In this document: positions 59,670-64,000 of the stretch, piece by piece
How the letters are laid out: each line of letters starts with the position of its first letter
How positions within the stretch are numbered: the first letter of the stretch is position 1
DNA from: an uncultured Spirochaetales bacterium
Lineage (GTDB): Bacteria > Spirochaetota > Spirochaetia > Sphaerochaetales > Sphaerochaetaceae
Direction of reading: 5' to 3'
Assembly (NCBI GenBank): GCA_949289305.1
Contig: CASENB010000014.1
Location: forward strand, 1 to 64,000
DNA length: 64,000 nt
The notes under the pieces: generated by a model
What the model was told of the DNA's origin: nothing
Seen by the model: only the letters and a program-made list of their open reading frames with translations
The model's database searches: none
Made by a program: the position numbers and the translations under genes

Positions 59670-60260
59670 ATGAAAAGAACGCTGCTGTTTATTTTTATTT
59701 TTGCATTACTCAGTGCTATTTTATATGCAGATGGAGTCGGATTATACCGTCCAGACAGAGACAATTATACAACAAAAGACGGTTCAGATTACATTGTCGA
59801 CAACGAATACAATGGGGCCTCAAGCATATATACTATCGGAAGCATTTTGAAACTATCTGACGGAGAAAAGAGCGCAGACATATATATAAACGATGAAAGG
59901 GAAATGACGCCGGATAGAACGATATTGCTAAATGAGAAAGCAGCATCTCTTTTCGATATACAAAACTCAGGATATGAAAATTTAGAAGTAAGCGTCATCC
60001 TTCCTGGAAATGATATGAAAAATGACGAGGCTTGGGTGAAATTCAAAGCCCAGAGTTTTAACGACAACGCTTCTGCAGCAGCACTATATAACGAAATCTC
60101 TTCCAGAGGACTCAGGCCGTTTCTAACTCTGGAAGATGGGAAAATTGACGTATATGTACGCTATGTGCCACGTCATCAGGCTGAGGATGTTGAGGAGATT
60201 CTTACATCCATTGGCTGCGTTGATATAGCGGACATGAGTGAAGAGAATCCATATCTTTGA
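59670..60260 (+). CDS. RlpA-like exported protein (double-psi barrel plus SPOR)
   Basis: About 196 aa. A signal peptide (RTLLFIFIFALLSAILYADG) is followed by a double-psi barrel (residues ~45-115: SILKLSDGEKSADIYINDEREM, DRTILLNEKAASLFDI) and a SPOR-like end (~120-190: VKFKAQSFNDNASAAALYNEI). RlpA proteins cleave naked septal peptidoglycan. The INDR-type Asp is kept, but the YGxxFHG segment with its catalytic His is not seen, so activity is doubtful. ATG 59670 gives a clean signal peptide; ATG 59634 behind AAGGTGGAG is possible. Confidence 0.65.
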   Translation: MKRTLLFIFIFALLSAILYADGVGLYRPDRDNYTTKDGSDYIVDNEYNGASSIYTIGSILKLSDGEKSADIYINDEREMTPDRTILLNEKAASLFDIQNSGYENLEVSVILPGNDMKNDEAWVKFKAQSFNDNASAAALYNEISSRGLRPFLTLEDGKIDVYVRYVPRHQAEDVEEILTSIGCVDIADMSEENPYL

Positions 60261-60748
60261 AAAATCTAATAAATATTTTTGTTCCTCTAACAGGTTTTCC
60301 TTTAGCAATATTAGTTGTCGCTTCGATGTTCTTAGCGTCCTATATTGTAAATGCGATAGATTATAAGACGCTAAGCAAGCTCTACAAACTTTATAGGCCG
60401 AGAAAATGGGAAAATGGCGGGAATATTTATCAAAAGCTGTTTAAGGTAAAATACTGGAAAGACTATATACCGTCTGTTAGTGCATTCGATAAAAAGAACT
60501 TATCAAGAGATTTGAACATCGAATATATAAATCAATATCTGCTTGAAACGGTAAGAGCTGAGCTATGCCATGATCTTATAATATTGTTCTCAATCATATT
60601 TATCATCATCGCGCCAAGCACAACGCATGCAAAAATAATTCTCTGGACTATTATTGCAAATATTCCATGCATAATAATCCAGAGATATAACAGACCAAGA
60701 TTTGAAAAAATTCAAAAACAAAAACTTAGAAATCAAGGAAGAAAGTAA
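60257..60748 (+). CDS. CrtO-like membrane acyltransferase
   Basis: A 163-aa protein with membrane helices at ~8-30, ~115-133 and ~135-150. The pattern KLFKVKYWKDYIPSVSAFDK, then ETVRAELCHD, then IIANIPCIIIQRYNRPRF matches the glycosyl-4,4'-diaponeurosporenoate acyltransferase (CrtO) family. No carotenoid genes are nearby, so another lipid or glycolipid acceptor is more likely. The start is TTG within the stop codon of the RlpA-like gene (TTGA), so it is coupled. Confidence 0.65.
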   Translation: MKNLINIFVPLTGFPLAILVVASMFLASYIVNAIDYKTLSKLYKLYRPRKWENGGNIYQKLFKVKYWKDYIPSVSAFDKKNLSRDLNIEYINQYLLETVRAELCHDLIILFSIIFIIIAPSTTHAKIILWTIIANIPCIIIQRYNRPRFEKIQKQKLRNQGRK

Positions 60749-61892
60749 ACGTCGTTACGAATCTTGAACCTGGATCGGTCATCTTTTCTCCTGTGAATAG
60801 ATATGCAATCTGATAACCTAAATCAATGAAATCGAAGAATGTTACAGTAAATTGAGCTCCGACGCTAGAGAGGAAATTATAACCTTTATCAGGTCTGCTT
60901 GTTGAGTTAAAGTAATTTCCTGCCCCGATTCCCATATCAAAGAAAACATTAATTCTTGGCTTAATGGATGCAATTCCAATTCCAGGGCCGGCAAAGCGGA
61001 TATCAAGATTGTTTACAGCAGAGAACTGCGTTCCGTAACTTAAAGTATTATATCCTCTGACCTTTCTGCCAAGAGATACAGGCTCTTGAGCAAAAACAGG
61101 AACAGAACCATCTGTCCAGTTAGCATTGACCCTATCGATTAAGACTATGCTGAACCAGTCATAATTCTCAGTACTGTACGTATAAAGCGTCTTTGAAAAT
61201 ACTGCATTTGCTGTCAGCGAATAATAATTAGCAGAACCATCAAGCCAGTTATTCAAGAAAAGAGGTGCATATTTAGCCTCTACATATGCAAGTATTCCAT
61301 CATTAGTAAAGATTGTGTCATCCATAGCATCATATGTAAGACGCAATGCCAATGCCGTTCCTAAGAAGTGGGAATTAGATCCAGCAACATCTGGGAACAG
61401 TGTTGAAGCATGTGAATCAGCCCCATTTAAATAGGAATTTAAAGGAGGGAACTTATCTTTTTTATGACTGTTAAGATTCATCTCATACTTCATTTCAATA
61501 CTTGTCCTGAGCGTAAGCAGGTCATCTAAGAAGCCTTGATCGTATCTGATCATAAAATCCCCTTCCACTGTATCGTATGTAATGCCTGTTCCATCATATG
61601 TCTTCCCATTAACCGTAGGTGAATGATAGCCAGGCTGCTCAGTATAAGGATCAACAAACAGCCTTTTTTGAGTATAACCACCTCCGACTAAGAATTGGAA
61701 TTCGGATCTATTGTTATCGTCAATGAAATGAAAATCCACACCAAGGCCTAATAAAAGGTATGTAGGACAAAATCCTATTAAAATTTCTGAATGCTGATCT
61801 ACATCCGAAAGGATGAATCTAACTTCTGTCTCGGCGTTTATAACGGACAATGCCATCAGCATAATTAGCAAAATAGTGATAAATTTCTTCAT
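60726..61892 (-). CDS. Outer-membrane beta-barrel protein (BamA-like surface antigen barrel)
   Basis: A 388-aa protein. A signal peptide (KFITILLIMLMALSVINA) precedes about sixteen amphipathic strands (LLGLGVDFHF, FLGTALALRLTYDAMDD, GILAYVEAKYAPLF, KPRINVFFDMGIGAGNYF) ending FVTTFTFFLDF with a terminal Phe. SLGRKVRGY resembles the conserved V/I-RG-F/Y loop in the BamA/Omp85 barrel. No POTRA domains are present. TTGGAG precedes the ATG. It overlaps the convergent gene by 23 bp. Confidence 0.75.
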   Translation of the reverse strand: MKKFITILLIMLMALSVINAETEVRFILSDVDQHSEILIGFCPTYLLLGLGVDFHFIDDNNRSEFQFLVGGGYTQKRLFVDPYTEQPGYHSPTVNGKTYDGTGITYDTVEGDFMIRYDQGFLDDLLTLRTSIEMKYEMNLNSHKKDKFPPLNSYLNGADSHASTLFPDVAGSNSHFLGTALALRLTYDAMDDTIFTNDGILAYVEAKYAPLFLNNWLDGSANYYSLTANAVFSKTLYTYSTENYDWFSIVLIDRVNANWTDGSVPVFAQEPVSLGRKVRGYNTLSYGTQFSAVNNLDIRFAGPGIGIASIKPRINVFFDMGIGAGNYFNSTSRPDKGYNFLSSVGAQFTVTFFDFIDLGYQIAYLFTGEKMTDPGSRFVTTFTFFLDF

Positions 61893-62059
61893 AAATTCTC
61901 CAACTCACTTTATTCTAACAGCAAAAATTAGCTATGAGAAGAAACTTAGGCAGACTTAATGTTTTGTTCATATTTTTGAAACATTTAAAACTTTTTTTGA
62001 AAAACCATTGCCCCGATCAATCAAATTTGATAAAGTACTAAAGCGTCTTAATCAGACAA

Positions 62060-62132
62060 GGGCCTATAGCTCAGCGGTTAGAGCAAAGGACTCATAATCC
62101 TTGGGTCGCCGGTTCAAATCCAGCTGGGCCCA
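62060..62132 (+). tRNA. tRNA with CAT anticodon, probably tRNA-Ile2
   Basis: A 73-nt cloverleaf: acceptor GGGCCTA/TGGGCCC, D arm GCTC-AGCGGTTA-GAGC, anticodon stem AAGGA/TCCTT with loop CTCATAA, T loop TTCAAAT. The body closely resembles E. coli tRNA-Ile2 (GACTCATAATC core, TTGGGTCGC-CGGTTCAAATCC), whose C34 is changed to lysidine by TilS. Elongator or initiator Met is the alternative. CCA is not encoded. The preceding 61893-62059 holds no gene, only a weak promoter (TTGCCC-17-TAAAGT at 62008-62036). Confidence 0.82.
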
Positions 62133-62141
62133 TTAAAATCC

Positions 62142-62159
62142 AAAGGCTTATGCCTTTTT
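62142..62159 (+). terminator. Terminator of the CAT tRNA
   Basis: AAAGGC-TTAT-GCCTTT followed by TT and C, 10 nt past the tRNA. Confidence 0.7.
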
Positions 62160-62170
62160 CTCATATAAAT

Positions 62171-62200
62171 GGAGCGGATATAAACCGCTCCTTATTTTTT
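62171..62200 (+). terminator. Second tandem terminator
   Basis: GGAGCGG (62171-62177) pairs with CCGCTCC (62185-62191) and TTATTTTTTG follows. Stronger than the first. Confidence 0.75.
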
Positions 62201-62240
62201 GCATTAAACAAGCCGAACAGGGACAGATTCCCGCCATAGA

Positions 62241-62267
62241 GCCAGAGGCTGCCCTCTGGCATTTTTA
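62241..62267 (+). terminator. Third tandem terminator
   Basis: GCCAGAGG (62241-62248) pairs with CCTCTGGC (62253-62260), followed by ATTTTTATAA. Between it and the second terminator, 62205-62240, no coding region is visible, but a small RNA could end here. Confidence 0.7.
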
Positions 62268-62344
62268 TAAAGACTAAAAAGATTATTCGATCTCTATTAA
62301 GAGGCAAATACAGTTTTTTTCATCTCTAAAATACCAAACAATTG

Positions 62345-62737
62345 TTACTCATAATCAATGCGTTCAATTTTGAAGATAACGGGTCTAGTTCCATCGTTAC
62401 AGCAGGCAATCATCGTATTCTCATCTTTCATCCAGCTTCTCATGATTGAACCACCTTCAATAGCAGCATAAAGATATCTAGAAATAGCATCCCAAGCTTC
62501 AGAACAGAATGGTATTTTCGGCCCTCCTGCGACAGAATCCGGGTTTCCCGAAGTCTTAACAAGAGTATTCAGCCCCATATGCCAGAAATCATCTCTTTTC
62601 TCATCTCGGTAGAAGATGAACTCATCTCCTACGTTGTAACAAGGGCAAACACCTGAATCGGGATTCAAGCAATATTGCTGTTGCAACTCAGGATACAATT
62701 TTTTATCAATTACAGTCACTTTAACTTTGTGTTTCAT
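62345..62737 (-). CDS. TIGR04076 family protein
   Basis: A 130-aa protein. VKVTVIDKKLYPELQQQYC at the start, CPCYNVGDEFIF, FCSEAWDAISRYLYAAI and a late MIACCNDGTRPVIFKIERI fit the small TIGR04076 family, whose function is unknown. Several Cys (YC, VCPCY, FCSEAW, ACC) suggest metal binding. A TATAAT box ends 7 nt before the ATG and no Shine-Dalgarno is seen. Confidence 0.8.
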   Translation of the reverse strand: MKHKVKVTVIDKKLYPELQQQYCLNPDSGVCPCYNVGDEFIFYRDEKRDDFWHMGLNTLVKTSGNPDSVAGGPKIPFCSEAWDAISRYLYAAIEGGSIMRSWMKDENTMIACCNDGTRPVIFKIERIDYE

Positions 62738-62744
62738 AGTTTTT

Positions 62745-62750
62745 ATTATA
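62745..62750 (-). promoter_or_regulatory. -10 box of the TIGR04076 gene
   Basis: Minus-strand TATAAT ends 7 nt before ATG 62737. The -35 position is poor (CTTAAT). Confidence 0.45.
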
Positions 62751-62990
62751 AATGAATTTGATAGAATATTAAGCTTAATATTTTTGATCTTTCAGCAATG
62801 CAAACAGAAACTGTTCTAGTAAAGAAATCAAAAGCGTGAAAACTACTATATTCAGAGAGTGTATTCTTACGACAATTCTTTTCATGTGATACAATCACGA
62901 AACAGGTGCAATATCATTCTATAAAGACTGCAATGACTAATGTTGCATTTAAGCTTCATAAGAGAAAAATACGGAACGAGAGATGTTGGC

Positions 62991-63965
62991 ATGAAAAAGA
63001 AACTATTAAAAATAACAATATTAGCCTTTATATCAATTTCCATTATTTCTTGTCGTACTGTTGATACGGCAGTAGATTATTCCAATCCCGAAAACTGGGC
63101 CTACTATGCAGAAGGGTCAAATAAAGATGTCGATCTCTTTCTAGTCTGTCCTACCGTAGATATGGGAGAAAAAGGGAATCTTAATATGTCAATGCATGAT
63201 GAAACGACAAAAGGCAACTTCATCGGAGCGCTTAATATGGAAAGAGGGATATATGAAGACACTACTACAATGTACGCCCCATTCTACAGGCAGATGACAT
63301 TTCCTGTATATGCGGAGCGAAAGGCAGAGGAAGGCGCATATCTAGATATCGCCTACTCTGACATAAAAGATGCTTTCATCTATTATTTAGATAATCTTAA
63401 TAACGGCAGGCCTTTTATTCTTGCAGGCTTCTCTCAAGGCGCGCAACTTGTCTTAATGCTGCTTGAAGATCTTTTTGATGATCCCCAATTACAAGATTCT
63501 CTTATTGCCGCTTACTGTATCGGATGGAAGGTAACAGAAGAGGATCTAGAAGAATATCCTCATTTAAAGATGGCAGAAGGTGAATATGATACAGGCGTAA
63601 TTGTTTCTTTTAATTCAGAATCCATAGAAACAGAAGATTCAATTATAATTCCTGAGGGAACGAAAACTCTTGGAATAAATCCTTTAAGTTGGAGTACAGA
63701 TAGCACTAAAGCAGATAAATCATTAAACAAAGGCGCATGTTTCACAGATTATTCAGGATCAATAACAAACGAAATTCCTTATCTAACGGGAGCATATCTT
63801 GATCCAGAAAGAGGAACATTAAAAGTTACTGATGTAAAAGCAGAAGATTATAGTACGCCTCTTTTTCCTGATGGAGTGTATCATCTTTATGACTATCAAT
63901 TCTTTTTTAGGAATCTTGAGGAGAATGTTGAGAACAGAATTGACACTTGGATGAATATAATTTGA
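62991..63965 (+). CDS. DUF3089 alpha/beta-hydrolase lipoprotein
   Basis: About 324 aa. The signal KKLLKITILAFISISIISCR has lipobox IISC. The DUF3089 body follows: NWAYYAEGSNKDVDLFLVCPT, YAPFYRQMTF, FILAGFSQGAQLVLMLLED with the nucleophile Ser, and YHLYDYQFFFRNL near the end with the usual His. It is probably an esterase or lipase facing the periplasm. ATG 62991 is chosen because it starts the signal peptide; the frame reaches 62940. The 253-bp gap upstream shows no gene. Confidence 0.82.
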   Translation: MKKKLLKITILAFISISIISCRTVDTAVDYSNPENWAYYAEGSNKDVDLFLVCPTVDMGEKGNLNMSMHDETTKGNFIGALNMERGIYEDTTTMYAPFYRQMTFPVYAERKAEEGAYLDIAYSDIKDAFIYYLDNLNNGRPFILAGFSQGAQLVLMLLEDLFDDPQLQDSLIAAYCIGWKVTEEDLEEYPHLKMAEGEYDTGVIVSFNSESIETEDSIIIPEGTKTLGINPLSWSTDSTKADKSLNKGACFTDYSGSITNEIPYLTGAYLDPERGTLKVTDVKAEDYSTPLFPDGVYHLYDYQFFFRNLEENVENRIDTWMNII

Positions 63966-64000
63966 ATTAGAATACATAGGAGTAGAAAAATTGTTTTCTA

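Overview
The window looks like a chromosomal segment of a spirochaete, most likely a host- or sediment-associated member near Sphaerochaetaceae. The clues are a class I lysyl-tRNA synthetase, a patatin fused to an outer-membrane barrel, many signal-peptide outer-membrane proteins and lipoproteins with no homolog I can name, an [FeFe]-hydrogenase with Rex, a binding-protein sugar ABC transporter without its own ATPase, and roughly 40% GC. The genus is an inference. No flagellar genes, rRNA, CRISPR array or intact prophage is visible.

Layout. 1-6.5 kb: a sugar nucleotidyltransferase, then a two-gene unit (galactose-binding-like protein, flavin reductase) and a sugar ABC transporter operon ending in a sugar isomerase/epimerase. 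6.5-8.8 kb: merR and radC-like genes facing away from each other across 1.2 kb of decayed DNA (TnpB tail, Fic tail) bracketed by a direct repeat. 8.8-16.5 kb: a complete histidine operon, hisG-D-C-B-H-A-F-IE, preceded by a leader peptide with adjacent His codons and a terminator, followed by a pentapeptide-repeat gene. 17.8-31 kb: a very tight minus-strand run of fourteen genes (glpK, cdaA, cdaR-like, acpS, truA, a Fe-S UDG-like protein, priA, def, fmt, patatin-barrel, radical SAM, fumarase alpha/beta, FKBP lipoprotein). 31-34 kb: PepSY protein plus a two-component system. 34-39 kb: an AlbA-type regulator with an unusual internal repeat, a patatin and an M16 peptidase, divergent from nfo. 40-47.4 kb: envelope lipoproteins and outer-membrane proteins. 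47.5-53.2 kb: HydABC electron-bifurcating hydrogenase with two small accessory proteins, divergent from rex. 53.2-64 kb: tRNA-Ala(CGC), a HAD phosphatase, TetR, ogg, clpP, era, class I lysS, an RlpA-like protein, a CrtO-like acyltransferase, an outer-membrane protein, tRNA with CAT anticodon, a TIGR04076 protein and a DUF3089 lipoprotein.

Working together: glycerol kinase, fumarase and an NADH/ferredoxin hydrogenase under a NADH-sensing repressor suggest a fermentative anaerobe. def and fmt are paired, and cdaA/cdaR form the c-di-AMP unit.

The main new signal is transcriptional. About a dozen first genes have no Shine-Dalgarno sequence but have a -10-like hexamer ending exactly 6 nt (sometimes 5 or 7) before ATG, often with a TTGNNN -35 box 16-18 bp further up. 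This predicts widespread leaderless mRNAs, including a leaderless histidine leader peptide and back-to-back leaderless promoters. Other unusual points are a cysteine-free ferredoxin-like hydrogenase subunit, a UDG-like protein that keeps its Fe-S ligands but has lost its catalytic motifs, a minisatellite read alternately in two frames within one gene, and six of eight convergent gene pairs overlapping at their 3' ends.
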